A stretch of DNA of 64,000 nucleotides from Cellulomonas flavigena DSM 20109 (GTDB lineage Bacteria; Actinomycetota; Actinomycetes; Actinomycetales; Cellulomonadaceae), in assembly GCF_000092865.1 (NCBI RefSeq), contig NC_014151.1, forward strand, positions 744,001-808,000. Reading direction: 5' to 3'. The position numbers were made by a program, and so were the translations under genes. This document shows, in pieces, positions 39,102 through 48,415 of this stretch. The notes under the pieces are model-generated. The model worked only from the letters and a program-made list of their open reading frames with translations, was not told the DNA's origin and did not search any database. Numbering within the stretch: the stretch's first letter is position 1; the number at the start of each line of letters is the position of its first letter.

Positions 39102-40722
39102 CGTCGACGATGGTGTAGGCGTACCCCTGCTCCGCCAGGAACCGCTGCCGGTGGGCGGCGAAGTCCTGGTCGACGGTGTCGCGAGCCACGACCGTGTAGA
39201 AGTGCGCGGTCTTGCCGTCGGCCTTGGGGCGCATGATCCGCCCCAGCCGCTGGGCCTCCTCCTGCCGCGACCCGAACGACCCGGAGACCTGGATGGCCAC
39301 GGACGCCTCGGGCAGGTCGATGGAGAAGTTCGCGACCTTCGACACCACGAGCGTCGTGATCTCGCCGGTGCGGAACGCGTCGAACAGCCGCTGCCGCTCG
39401 CGCACCGTGGTCTCGCCCGTGATGAGCTCGGCGCCCAGGTGCTCGGCGAGCTCGTGGAGCTGGTCGAGGTACTGGCCGATGACGAGGGTCTGCTCCCCGG
39501 CGTGCTTGGCGACGAGCGACTCGACGACGCGGTTCTTGCCGGCGGCGGTCGCCGCGAGGCGGTACTTCTCCTCGGGCTCGGCCGTCGCGTACGTCATGCG
39601 CTCGTGGTCGGGCAGCGTCAGGCGCACCTCGACGCACTCGGCGGGCGCGATGTACCCCTGCGACTCGATGTCCTTCCACGGCGCGTCGAACCGCTTGGGC
39701 CCGATGAGCGAGAACACCTCGTCCTCGCGGCCGTCCTCGCGGACCAGCGTCGCGGTGAGGCCCAGCCGGCGACGGGCCTGCAGGTCGGCCGTCATGCGGA
39801 AGATCGGCGCGGGCAGCAGGTGGACCTCGTCGTAGACGATCAGGCCCCAGTCGCGCGCGTCGAGCAGCTCCAGGTGGGTGTAGACGCCCTTCCGCTTGGT
39901 CGTCAGCACCTGGTAGGTCGCGATGGTGACGGGGCGGACCTCCTTGCGGGTGCCGGAGTACTCGCCGATCTCGTCCTCCGTCAGGGACGTGCGCTTCACG
40001 AGCTCGTCGCGCCACTGCCGCGCGGACACGGTGTTGGTGACGAGGATCAGCGTCGTCGTCGACGAGCGCGCCATGGCCCCCGCCCCGACGAGCGTCTTGC
40101 CCGCCCCGCACGGCAGCACCACGACGCCCGACCCGCCGTGGAAGAACCCGTCGACCGCCTGCTGCTGGTAGGGCCGCAGCGCCCAGCCGTCCTCCTGGAG
40201 GTCGATCTGGTGCGCCTCGCCGTTCACGTACCCGGCGAGGTCCTCGGCCGGCCAGCCCAGCTTCACGAGCACCTGCTTGAGGTGCCCGCGCTCGGAGGGG
40301 TGCACGACGACGTCGGTCTCGTCGAGGCGCGCGCCGAGCAGTCCCGCGGTGCGCTTGGACCGCGTGACCTCGGCCAGCACCGCCGGGTCGAGCGCGTGCA
40401 GCACGAGGCCGTGCACGGGGTCCTGGACGAGCTGCAGGCGGCCGTACCGCGACATCGTCTCCGCGACGTCGACGAGCAGCGCGTGCGGCACGGGGTAGCG
40501 GCTGTACTCGAGGAGCGTGTCGACGACCTGCTCGGCGTCGTGCCCAGCGGCGCGCGCGTTCCACAGGCCCAGGGGCGTCAGCCGGTAGGTGTGCACGTGC
40601 TCGGGGGCGCGCTCGAGCTCGGCGAACGGCGCGATGGCACGGCGGCAGGCGTCGGCCTGGTCGTGGTCGACCTCCAGCAGGAGTGTCTTGTCGGACTGGA
40701 CGATCAGCGGGCCGTCGGGCAC
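39076..40722 (-). CDS. XPB/ERCC3-type DNA repair helicase
   Basis: A 548-residue superfamily 2 helicase. An N-terminal damage-recognition-like region (about 1-190) precedes motor domain 1 (LRPYQQQAVDGFFHG, Walker A PCGAGKT, DEVH box in VYDEVHLLP, GLTATLVREDG) and motor 2 (GSFGSRQEEAQRLGRIMRP). Bacterial XPB unwinds DNA 3' to 5' and is thought to act in repair or transcription. GTG 40722 follows AGGGAGA. Its upstream neighbour supplies the helicase-associated domain, the usual actinobacterial pairing. Confidence 0.96.
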   Translation of the reverse strand: MPDGPLIVQSDKTLLLEVDHDQADACRRAIAPFAELERAPEHVHTYRLTPLGLWNARAAGHDAEQVVDTLLEYSRYPVPHALLVDVAETMSRYGRLQLVQDPVHGLVLHALDPAVLAEVTRSKRTAGLLGARLDETDVVVHPSERGHLKQVLVKLGWPAEDLAGYVNGEAHQIDLQEDGWALRPYQQQAVDGFFHGGSGVVVLPCGAGKTLVGAGAMARSSTTTLILVTNTVSARQWRDELVKRTSLTEDEIGEYSGTRKEVRPVTIATYQVLTTKRKGVYTHLELLDARDWGLIVYDEVHLLPAPIFRMTADLQARRRLGLTATLVREDGREDEVFSLIGPKRFDAPWKDIESQGYIAPAECVEVRLTLPDHERMTYATAEPEEKYRLAATAAGKNRVVESLVAKHAGEQTLVIGQYLDQLHELAEHLGAELITGETTVRERQRLFDAFRTGEITTLVVSKVANFSIDLPEASVAIQVSGSFGSRQEEAQRLGRIMRPKADGKTAHFYTVVARDTVDQDFAAHRQRFLAEQGYAYTIVDAEDLGVAR

Positions 40723-40758
40723 TGGCGTGTCTCCCTGGTCGTGTCGGTCGGCGCGAGA

Positions 40759-40810
40759 GCGAGGTTCTCGGGACTGCGGTGCCCGGACTCCTCGTGCTCG
40801 TCGGTCGGGG
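40759..40810. repeat. Intergenic sequence resembling the ureA-ureB palindrome
   Basis: GCGAGGTTCTCGGG (40759-40772) and CTCGTGCTCGTCGGTCGGG (40791-40809) parallel the flanks of the palindrome at 11441-11484 (GCGAGGTTCCCGGG and CTCGCACTCGCCGGTCGGG). It lies in the 91-base gap between the helicase and its partner. It may be a second member of a dispersed intergenic element. Confidence 0.45.
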
Positions 40811-40813
40811 TGG

Positions 40814-43267
40814 TCACGTGTCCGCGGGATCGACGCCGGCGATGCGGTGGACGGCGACCGTGAGCTCGGCCTCGCGCTGCTCGTCCAGCGCGCGCAGGCG
40901 GCCACCCTCGACCTTCAGGGGCCGCACGAGCCGGCGCTGCGACCTGCCGTCCGGCCCCACCACCTCGAGCCACACCGACGTGCGCGCCTGCGCCGCCTCC
41001 CGCAGGAGCACCAACAGGGCGCCGGGCTCGGATGTTCCGTCGGAGGTGGCGCGTGCGGAGCTCGGCGGCGTCGCCCCCCGGCGGGCGCGGGACGCAGCGG
41101 TGCGCTGCGCGACGCCCGTCGCCCGCGCGCGCAGGGAGTCGGCGTCCTGCCCGGGGTCGGCGGGGTCGACGGGGTCGAGGGCTTCCGCGCCCTCGTCGGT
41201 GGGAGCGCCCCGTCGCCCGGTCCTCGCCGGTCCGCCCCCCGACGGCACAGCCCCCGACCGCACGCTCCCTGACCGCACGCCCCCCGTCCGCCCCGCGTGC
41301 GCGTCCGGCTCGGCGTCCCCACGTCGCAGCGTCGCGACGACGGCCGCCGCCCGCTCCGGCAGCGGACGCTCGCGCACGGGTGCGACGCGGCTGCCACGGG
41401 CTCGCGCCCGGCGCTCGGGTGCGACGGCGTGGACGACGGCGCCTCGCGCGTCCTCGGCGACGGGGGCCAGCCCGCGGGCACGCAGCGCGGCGAGCAGCTC
41501 GGCGGGGGACGCGTCGGCGACGAGCACCGTCGGGGCGAGCAGCCGCGGGCGCAGCACGGCGAGCCGCGGGTCGTCGGCGAGCCCGGCGAGGAGCGCGGGG
41601 TCGTCGGCGCGGACGTACGACGACGCGGCACCCGCCCGCAGCCGGCCGTGCTTGCGTGCGACGTCCCGCACGAGGTACTCCAGCGGCTGCGGGACCCGGC
41701 CGCGCGCGGCCGCGGCGAGGCGTGCGAGCAGGTCGTCGGCGGTGGTGCCCTGGTCGAGCGCGCGCAGCACGGAGTCGGCGGTGAACCGCACGGTGACGGC
41801 GCCGCCGCGCGACTCCACGACGGCGGCGAGGTCCAGCAGGTCCTCGAGCTCGGCGCCCGGGCGCCCGGGGACGATCCCGGTGAGGTCGCCCTGCAGCAGG
41901 ATCTCGTCGACGGGTGCGGGCAGGTCGGCCGCCAGGGCCTCGGCGGCGTCGTCACCGGTGAGCAGCGCACGGCCGGCGGCGGCGAGCGCACCGGCGCCCA
42001 GCACGCCGAGGCGCGCCGCGTCGGCGAGGATCGCCTCGACCGCGGTCAGCGGCGGCACCGAGCGCGGGGACCGCCACTGCAGTGCGGCGTGCACGTCCTG
42101 CGGCGTCGGTGCCGCCCCGACGGGTGCGGACGCCAGCACGTCGAGCACCGCACGCCGCAGCCGCGGCACCCACGGGCGCGTGAGCTCCGGGTCGAGGGCC
42201 GAGCGCAGCGCCCCACGCTCGTCGCGCCCGCCGACGAGCCACGGGGTACGGGCCGAGGTCAGCCACGCCCGGGCGAGCACCGCCCAGCGCGGGGCGAGGT
42301 CCTGCGCCGCCCACACGTCGGCCTCGAGGGTCGTGACGAACGTCGGCGTCTCCTCGCCGTCGTCGGCGACCAGGCCCGCGGACGCGGCGGTCTCGACCAG
42401 CCACGCCGCGTGCGCGTCGTCCACGTCGAGCCCCTGCGCGGTGCGGCGCAGGTCGCGGGCCCCCAGGCCGCCGGCCCGCAGCACACCGGGGGGCGTCTGC
42501 TCCCAGCGGGCCAGGAGCTGGCGGACGAGCCGCACGGTCTGCTCGGCGGCGCGCGCGGACTCCGCGGCGACGGTCGCGGTGTCGCGCACGGGCGCGTCGG
42601 CGAACGTGGGGGCGAGCGCCGGCGCGCGGTGGGTGCGGCCGCCGCGCAGCGTGAGCGCGACGTGCCGGGGGAGGACGACGTGCCGCCCGTCCCCGCGCTC
42701 GAGCAGCCCGTGCTCGACGAGCCACCTGACCGCCTCGCCGCCGGGCGCGCCCGGCGGCGGCACGAGCCCCACGGGCGGCCCCCACGTGAGGGCGTCGAGC
42801 ACGGGCCCGGCGCCGGCGGGGGCGTCGGCGACGTCCGCGAGCGGGGCGTCGGTGGTGCCGTCGGCGGCGGGGGCCAGGCCGGCGACGGACGAGCCGAGCG
42901 CGTCGCCCACCCCGGGAGCGGCGTGCAGCGCACCCTCGTCGTCCGGCCAGACGAGCGCGAGGGCCACGGCGTCGTCGACGGCTCGGTCGACGACGGGTGC
43001 GTCGGCGCCGGTCGCGCCGACGGCGACGTGCAGGTCCGCGCGCGTCGGGGCCCGCGGCCCGTCGAGCACGACGACCGCCTCGACGACCTGCAGCACGAGC
43101 GCGTCCACCCAGGTCAGCGCCCTGTCGAGGCTCGCACGGCTGGTCGCGCGCGCCGCCAGCGACGCGAGCGTGGCGGGGTGCGGCGTGGCCAGGTCGGGTC
43201 GGCGCACGAGCAGCGCGACGAGCTCGTCGTCGCTGCGTGCGCGCAGGTACCCGGTGAACGTGGCCAT
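40814..43267 (-). CDS. Helicase-associated domain protein (XPB partner)
   Basis: An 817-residue protein with no ATPase motifs of its own. The start, FTGYLRARSDDELVALLVRRPDL, is the typical beginning of the actinobacterial helicase C-terminal/XPB3 domain family, and ILLQGDLTGIVPGRPGAEL is the conserved central motif. A Gly/Ser/Arg-rich linker (about 655-740) separates a final domain (LLVLLREAAQARTSVWLEVVGPDG). It is always found beside XPB helicases and presumably acts with them on DNA. ATG 43267 is preceded by the long repeat array, so its promoter must lie in or beyond the array. Confidence 0.9.
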   Translation of the reverse strand: MATFTGYLRARSDDELVALLVRRPDLATPHPATLASLAARATSRASLDRALTWVDALVLQVVEAVVVLDGPRAPTRADLHVAVGATGADAPVVDRAVDDAVALALVWPDDEGALHAAPGVGDALGSSVAGLAPAADGTTDAPLADVADAPAGAGPVLDALTWGPPVGLVPPPGAPGGEAVRWLVEHGLLERGDGRHVVLPRHVALTLRGGRTHRAPALAPTFADAPVRDTATVAAESARAAEQTVRLVRQLLARWEQTPPGVLRAGGLGARDLRRTAQGLDVDDAHAAWLVETAASAGLVADDGEETPTFVTTLEADVWAAQDLAPRWAVLARAWLTSARTPWLVGGRDERGALRSALDPELTRPWVPRLRRAVLDVLASAPVGAAPTPQDVHAALQWRSPRSVPPLTAVEAILADAARLGVLGAGALAAAGRALLTGDDAAEALAADLPAPVDEILLQGDLTGIVPGRPGAELEDLLDLAAVVESRGGAVTVRFTADSVLRALDQGTTADDLLARLAAAARGRVPQPLEYLVRDVARKHGRLRAGAASSYVRADDPALLAGLADDPRLAVLRPRLLAPTVLVADASPAELLAALRARGLAPVAEDARGAVVHAVAPERRARARGSRVAPVRERPLPERAAAVVATLRRGDAEPDAHAGRTGGVRSGSVRSGAVPSGGGPARTGRRGAPTDEGAEALDPVDPADPGQDADSLRARATGVAQRTAASRARRGATPPSSARATSDGTSEPGALLVLLREAAQARTSVWLEVVGPDGRSQRRLVRPLKVEGGRLRALDEQREAELTVAVHRIAGVDPADT

Positions 43268-43314
43268 CCGCACCACGATACGTGCCGCTCCGCGGACGGG
43301 CCCGAGCGCCACCG

Positions 43315-43860
43315 GCCGGTTCGACGTCTCGGGGCCGGGAGGGCTCCTCCTGCTGTCGGTGAGCCGTCGATCGAGCCCGTGCCGGTTCGACGTCTCGGGG
43401 CCGGGAGGGCATCTCCTGCTGTCGGTGAGTCGTCGATCGAGCCCGTGCCGGTTCGACGTCTCGCGGCCAGGAGGGCTCCTCCTGCTGTCGGTGAGTCGTC
43501 GATCGAGCCCGTGCCGGTTCGACGGCTCGCGGCCGGGAGGGCTCCTCCTGCTGTCGGTGAGCCGTCGATCGAGCCCGTGCCGGTTTGACGTCTCGGGGCC
43601 GGGAGGGCTCCTCCTGTCGGTGAGCCGTCGATCGAGCCCGTGCCGGTTTGACGTCTCGGGGCCGGGAGGGCATCTCCTGCTGTCGGTGAGCCGTCGATCG
43701 AGCCCGTGCCGGTTCGACGTCTCGGGCCGGGAGGGCTCCTCCTGTCGGTGAGTCGTCGATCGAGCCCGTGCCGGTTCGACGTCTCGCGGCCGGGAGGGCT
43801 CCTCCTCCTGTCGGTGAGCCGTCGATCGAGCCCGTGCCGGATCGACGTCTCGCGGCCGGC
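43315..43860. repeat. Tandem array of a 66-bp unit, eight copies plus a partial
   Basis: Units start at 43315, 43381, 43447, 43513, 43579, 43642, 43708, 43770 and a partial one at 43836. Six are 66 bp; the fifth is 63 and the seventh is 62. Each contains GTTCGACGTCTCG and GAGCCGTCGATCGAGCCCG, inverted relatives of the dispersed core in ureF and the acyltransferase; at each junction GAGCCGTCGA and TCGACGTCTC form a 10-bp inverted repeat (one mismatch) around 16 bases. Variation is mostly single-base. This fills the 614-base gap between two leftward genes; I see no gene in it. Confidence 0.95.
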
Positions 43861-43881
43861 GGGGCGGGAGACGCCGGGGCG

Positions 43882-45372
43882 TCAGGGGGTCTCGGGGGTG
43901 GGTGAGTCAGGCGCCTCGGGTGGGCTCGACGGACCGGTCGGGTCGGGGTCCGGGGCCGGTGACGTGGGCGCGGGTTCCGTCGGGGACGGCGTGCTGCCCG
44001 GCGTGGGGGCAGCCGTCGGCGCCGCGGTCGGCGTGCCGGCGCCCGGGCTCGCAGAGGGCGAGGCGGTCGGTGCGGGGCGGGCCGGAGCGGCGGGACGTGC
44101 GGGGGTGCGGACCGCCGGGGCGCGCGTCGGCGTGGGGCGCGGCGTGGCCGGGGTCGGTGCGGCCGCCGGCGGTGTCGGGGCCGGGCTCGGCGGCGCGGTG
44201 CGCACCTTCGCGACGAGCGTCGAGATCGACTCCCGGTGGGCCGCGAGCTCGCGCACGAGCGTGCCGCGCCGCACGGCGTCGGTCGGCGGGGTGTACGCGT
44301 CGAGCCACTCCTGGGCGTCGGCGACGGCCGACTCCAGGTCGGCGCGCGCCGCGGGGTCCGCGCCGGCGGCGCCCGCCAGGGTCGCGCGGGCGACCGCGAG
44401 GTCGACCTCGAGGCGGCCGACCTCCTGGTCGAGCGCGGTCGTGCCGGTCGGGGACGCGGTCGGTGCCGGTGCGCTCGCGGAGGGTGCCGGTGCACCGGGG
44501 TCGCTGCTGCCCACGGCGAGGGACGCGGCGTACACCGCGCCGGACACGACGAGCGCCGCAGCGGCCGCGGCGGCCGTCGTCGGCGGCACCCGGAAGCGCC
44601 GCCCGGCGCGCGGCAGCCCGGAGCGCGGCGGGTCGGCGGGAGTCGCAGGGTGTGCGGGGCCGCCGGGCGGCGCGACGACGGGCGACCCGGGAGCGCCCGG
44701 TGCCGTCGGTGTGGCAGCACCGGGCCCGCTCGGCACGGCGGCGCCCGCGGGAGCGCCGGTCGCGGCGGCGCCGGGTACCGCACCCGTGCGCGGCGGGGCG
44801 CCGGTCCCCGGTGCGGCGGTCTGCCCGTGCGGAGGCGTCGGCGCCCACGTCGGGTCCCAGCCGGGCGCGATCTGGATGCGCGCGGACTCCGCCGCGTCGC
44901 GCGGTGCGGGCGGTGGTGTGGCGCGGTCGCCGCGCGCGGCGACCCACGCGGGCACCTGCCCCGCCGTCCGGCCGGGCTCGTCGACGCGGCCGAGCGCCGT
45001 GGTGCGCGTCGGGACGCTCGCGCGGGGCGCGCTCCACGTCGGCCCCACCTCCGGCACGTACGGCGCGGTCGGTGCCGGTGCCGGTGCCGCGACCGGCGGG
45101 CGCGGCACGGCCTCGGTCGGGACCACCTGCGGGCCCACGGCCTGCGCCGGCACGGTCCGGGTCGGCAGGGACTGCGTCGGCAGGGCCTGCGTCGGCACGC
45201 CCGGTGCGGGGGTGAGCGTCGAGGTGCGGGTCGGCACGGGCGGCGTGGTGCCCCCGGGCGCCGCGGAACCCGTCCCCGGCGCGCCCGGGCGTGCACCCTG
45301 CGCGGGCACCCGCGGCCGGGTCGGCAGCGGGCGCGGCGGCACGCCGTCGGCGGCGTCGGGGCTCGTGGGCAC
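43882..45372 (-). CDS. Pro/Ala-rich single-pass membrane protein, unknown function
   Basis: A 496-residue low-complexity protein. The N-terminal ~260 residues are Pro/Thr/Val/Ala-rich with short repeats (GVPTQALPTQSLPTRTVPAQ). A membrane helix (AAAAAAALVVSGAVYAASLAV) lies near 270-292, then a helical segment (LDQEVGRLEVDLAVARATL...ESISTLVAKVR, about 315-390) and a Pro/Thr-rich C-terminal stretch to the end. It resembles wall-spanning or stalk proteins of actinobacteria, but no domain is recognised. Its stop lies just past the repeat array. Confidence 0.7.
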   Translation of the reverse strand: MPTSPDAADGVPPRPLPTRPRVPAQGARPGAPGTGSAAPGGTTPPVPTRTSTLTPAPGVPTQALPTQSLPTRTVPAQAVGPQVVPTEAVPRPPVAAPAPAPTAPYVPEVGPTWSAPRASVPTRTTALGRVDEPGRTAGQVPAWVAARGDRATPPPAPRDAAESARIQIAPGWDPTWAPTPPHGQTAAPGTGAPPRTGAVPGAAATGAPAGAAVPSGPGAATPTAPGAPGSPVVAPPGGPAHPATPADPPRSGLPRAGRRFRVPPTTAAAAAAALVVSGAVYAASLAVGSSDPGAPAPSASAPAPTASPTGTTALDQEVGRLEVDLAVARATLAGAAGADPAARADLESAVADAQEWLDAYTPPTDAVRRGTLVRELAAHRESISTLVAKVRTAPPSPAPTPPAAAPTPATPRPTPTRAPAVRTPARPAAPARPAPTASPSASPGAGTPTAAPTAAPTPGSTPSPTEPAPTSPAPDPDPTGPSSPPEAPDSPTPETP

Positions 45373-45501
45373 GGCGACAGGGTAGGGAGCGACCTGCGGG
45401 TGCCGTGGGACGTCATGGTCGGCGGACGGGGGACGGTGCGCCCCGTGTCACCCGGGTGGAGCAGCCCGCTCGGGGTCGGGCCGCTGTGGCAGGGTGGGTT
45501 C

Positions 45502-46764
45502 ATGGGGCACGTGGACGCACAGGGCGGGGCAGGGCAGCGCAGGGACGGGACGCTCGAGGGGCCCACGCTGGCGGCTCTGCGCGACGACGCCGCGGCGGAC
45601 CTGCCGACGACCGCGGCCCTGCGGCACGCGCTGCACCGGGTGCCCGAACGGGGCCTGTACCTGCCGCTGACGCAGCGTCTGGTGCTCGACGCGCTCGCGG
45701 ACCTCGACCTGGAGGTCGCGACGGGCCGTGCGCTGTCGTCGGTCACCGCGGTGCTGCGCGGCGCCCGCCCGGGCCCGGCGGTGCTGCTGCGCGGGGACAT
45801 GGACGCCCTGCCGGTCACGGAGCAGACGGGCGAGCCGTTCTCCTCGCAGCACGCGGGCGTCATGCACGCGTGCGGGCACGACCTGCACGTCGCGGGCCTC
45901 GTGGGGGCGGCGCGCCTGCTGGCGGCGCGGCGCGAGGAGCTCGCGGGGTCGGTGGTGCTGATGTTCCAGCCGGGCGAGGAGGGCGACCACGGTGCGCGCC
46001 TGATGATCGAGGAGGGTGTGCTGGACGCGGCGGGCTCGCGGGTGGTCGGCGCGTACGGCGTGCACGTGATGTCCTCGACGCTGCCGGTGGGTGTGGTGGC
46101 GTCACGGCCGGGGCCGCTCATGGCGGCGTCCGACCAGGTGCGCGTGACGGTCGAGGGGCGCGGCGGGCACGGCTCCAAGCCGTACCTCGCGGCGGACCCG
46201 GTGCCGGTGGCGGCGGAGATCGTGCTCGCGCTGCAGACGATGGTGACGCGGCAGTTCGACGTCTTCGATCCCGTGGTCGTCACGGTCGGGCGCGTCGAGG
46301 CGGGCACCAAGGAGAACGTCATCCCGGACCTCGCGCACCTCGACGCGACGGTGCGCACCTTCAGCCCGGCGACGCACGCGGCGGCCCCCGAGCGCATCGC
46401 TCGCCTGTGCGAGCACGTCGCGGCCGCGCACGGCATGCGCGCCACGGTCGACTACCAGCGCGGCTACCCGGTGACGGTGAACGACGCTGTCGAGGTGGAC
46501 CGTGCGCGGCGGCTGACCCGCGCGATGTACGGCGCGCAGGGCTGGCACGAGGCGGAGGTGCCCGTGCCGGGGGCGGAGGACTTCTCCTACGTCCTGCAGG
46601 AGGTACCGGGTGCGTTCGTGTTCGTCGGCGCGACGCCGGCGGGCCTCGACCCGGCCGACGCGCCGTACAACCACTCGCCGCGCGCGCGGTTCGCGGACGA
46701 CGCGCTCGTGCCGTCGTCGGCCGTCCTCGCGGCGCTCGCGCTCGACCGCCTCGCGCAGGGCTGA
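45502..46764 (+). CDS. M20-family amidohydrolase (N-acyl-amino acid type)
   Basis: A 420-residue metal-dependent hydrolase removing acyl groups from amino acids or related amides. Motifs: LLRGDMDALPV, the metal-binding MHACGHDLHVAGLVG, FQPGEEGDHGA with the catalytic glutamate, GRGGHGSKPYLAADPV of the lid domain and GAEDFSYVLQEVPG. The ATG at 45502 is followed by a polar ~40-residue extension before the family start (LRHALHRVPE). It is divergent from the Pro-rich membrane protein and convergent with the sugar transferase. Substrate unknown. Confidence 0.93.
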   Translation: MGHVDAQGGAGQRRDGTLEGPTLAALRDDAAADLPTTAALRHALHRVPERGLYLPLTQRLVLDALADLDLEVATGRALSSVTAVLRGARPGPAVLLRGDMDALPVTEQTGEPFSSQHAGVMHACGHDLHVAGLVGAARLLAARREELAGSVVLMFQPGEEGDHGARLMIEEGVLDAAGSRVVGAYGVHVMSSTLPVGVVASRPGPLMAASDQVRVTVEGRGGHGSKPYLAADPVPVAAEIVLALQTMVTRQFDVFDPVVVTVGRVEAGTKENVIPDLAHLDATVRTFSPATHAAAPERIARLCEHVAAAHGMRATVDYQRGYPVTVNDAVEVDRARRLTRAMYGAQGWHEAEVPVPGAEDFSYVLQEVPGAFVFVGATPAGLDPADAPYNHSPRARFADDALVPSSAVLAALALDRLAQG

Positions 46765-46789
46765 GGGCCGTGCGCGGCCGAGCCCTCAG
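46761..46789. terminator. Shared hairpin between convergent genes
   Basis: CTGAGGGC (46761-46768) pairs with GCCCTCAG (46782-46789). The arms include the stop codons of both the amidohydrolase and the sugar transferase, so it can terminate both transcripts. Confidence 0.65.
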
Positions 46790-48366
46790 TACGCCCCGGC
46801 ACGCGCCAGCACGCTGCGGAACGTGCGCAGGATGATCATGAGGTCCCCGGACAGCGACCAGTTCTCGACGTAGGACAGGTCGAGCTGCACGCTCTCCTCC
46901 CACGTCAGGTCGGACCGCCCGCTGACCTGCCACAGGCCGGTGATCCCCGGCTTGGACAGCAGGCGCCGGTGGACGTCGCCGTCGTAGAGCGCGACCTCGC
47001 GCGGCAGCGGGGGCCGCGGCCCGACGACCGACATGGTCCCGAGCAGCGCGTTGAGGAACTGCGGCAGCTCGTCGAGCGACCAGGCGCGCAGCACGCGGCC
47101 CACGCGCGTGACGCGCGGGTCGTCGGTCATCTTGAACAGCACGCCCGCGCCCTGGTTGCGCTCCTGCAGCGCCGCGAGCCGCGCCTCGGCGTCGACCACC
47201 ATCGTGCGGAACTTGTACATGGTGAACAGCTGCTCACGGTTGCCGACGCGCTCCTGACGGAACAGCACGGGCCCGCCGTCGTCGAGCTTGATCGCGACGG
47301 CCACGGCGAGCAGCGCGGGGAGGAGCACGACGAGCGCGAGCGACGCGACGACCACGTCGACGCCGCGCTTGGCGACGTGCGCGACGCCCGTGTACGTGGG
47401 CAGCGACAGGTGCACCAGCGGCATGCCCTCGACGGGCCGCAGGTGGATGCGCGGCCCGGCGACGTACGTCAGGCGGCTCGGCAGGACGAGCTCGGTCGCG
47501 GCGCCCTCCAGGGACCACCCGAGCCGGCGGATCGCGGCGCGCCCGCCGGGAAGGTCGCCGGCGAGCACGACGCTGGTGACGCGCGGGTGGTGCGCGCGGT
47601 CGACCAGCTCCTCGAGCCCGAAGGTCTCGACGTCGTCGATGCGCGCGTCGGGTGCCGGGTCGACGTCGGTGAGCGCGATGCCGACCACCCGGAACCCGGC
47701 GCGGTGGTTGCGCCGCAGGTCCCCGAGCAGCCGCACGACGTCCCGGTGCGGCCCCACGAGCAGCGCGTTGCGCTTGCACCGCCCGCCGGCGCGCCACGCG
47801 ATGAGCCGGTGCCGCCACGCCAGGCGCGTCACCATGAGCCCGAGCAGACCCGAGCCGAACGCTCCGGCGAGCGTGCCGCGCGGGATCTGCGCGTCGCCCA
47901 GGTACGCGGTGCTCATGACGGCCGCGAGCGCGAACACCGACGCGTTGAGGACGCGCTGCAGCTCGGTGACGCCGACGGCGAGGATCAGCTCGGACCGCGA
48001 GCGCACGGCCGCGAGCGCGACCAGCCAGATCGCGACCACGGCGGCGAGCCACGACACGGTGGGCACCGGCGCGCCGAAGAACGTCACGGGCCGCGGGCCG
48101 CCCCACAGCCACGCGCCGAGGGCGGTCGCGGCGACCACCACGGCGGTGTCGTTCGCGATGAGCAGCGCGTGGAACCGCACGAGCCACACGGGCCGTCGCG
48201 GGCCGCGGGTGTGCATGCGGGCGGGGTCCCACCGCAGCGCGTGCGGGGGTGGGGCCTCCGGTGCGGGTGGGGCGGCGGGCGTCGTCACGGGGACGTCCCG
48301 CGGTGCTCCCGTGCGGCGCCGGGCGGCCGCCCGCGCGTGCGTCGTGGCCCCGTGCTCTGCGGTCAT
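46786..48366 (-). CDS. Exopolysaccharide priming sugar transferase (WbaP/CpsE-like)
   Basis: A 526-residue polyprenyl-phosphate sugar phosphotransferase that starts polymer synthesis on the lipid carrier. It has four to five N-terminal helices (about 60-190), a nucleotide-binding-like CoA/NAD fold (about 200-320), then the transferase core: KRGVDVVVASLALVVLLP, PVLFRQERVGNREQLFTMYKFRTM, SLDELPQFLNALLGTMSVVGPRPPLP and KPGITGLWQVSGRSDL. ATG 48366 is favoured; GTG 48429 would overlap the upstream gene. It is the last gene of the leftward locus. Confidence 0.95.
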   Translation of the reverse strand: MTAEHGATTHARAAARRRTGAPRDVPVTTPAAPPAPEAPPPHALRWDPARMHTRGPRRPVWLVRFHALLIANDTAVVVAATALGAWLWGGPRPVTFFGAPVPTVSWLAAVVAIWLVALAAVRSRSELILAVGVTELQRVLNASVFALAAVMSTAYLGDAQIPRGTLAGAFGSGLLGLMVTRLAWRHRLIAWRAGGRCKRNALLVGPHRDVVRLLGDLRRNHRAGFRVVGIALTDVDPAPDARIDDVETFGLEELVDRAHHPRVTSVVLAGDLPGGRAAIRRLGWSLEGAATELVLPSRLTYVAGPRIHLRPVEGMPLVHLSLPTYTGVAHVAKRGVDVVVASLALVVLLPALLAVAVAIKLDDGGPVLFRQERVGNREQLFTMYKFRTMVVDAEARLAALQERNQGAGVLFKMTDDPRVTRVGRVLRAWSLDELPQFLNALLGTMSVVGPRPPLPREVALYDGDVHRRLLSKPGITGLWQVSGRSDLTWEESVQLDLSYVENWSLSGDLMIILRTFRSVLARAGAY

Positions 48367-48415
48367 CGCGTCCCCGTCCGCTCGGTGCCGGCCCGACCCG
48401 CCGGCAGGGTGGTCG

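Noticed and set aside
40683..43751. A 1022-codon rightward open frame running into the repeat array
   Set aside because: It is the antisense shadow of the helicase-associated gene, with Ser/Arg/Ala-only composition. The repeat part is open by chance because most units are a multiple of three.
43315..43860. CRISPR array
   Set aside because: Units are contiguous 66-bp tandem repeats with no unique spacers; differences are point changes and 3-4 base deletions, and no cas gene is nearby.
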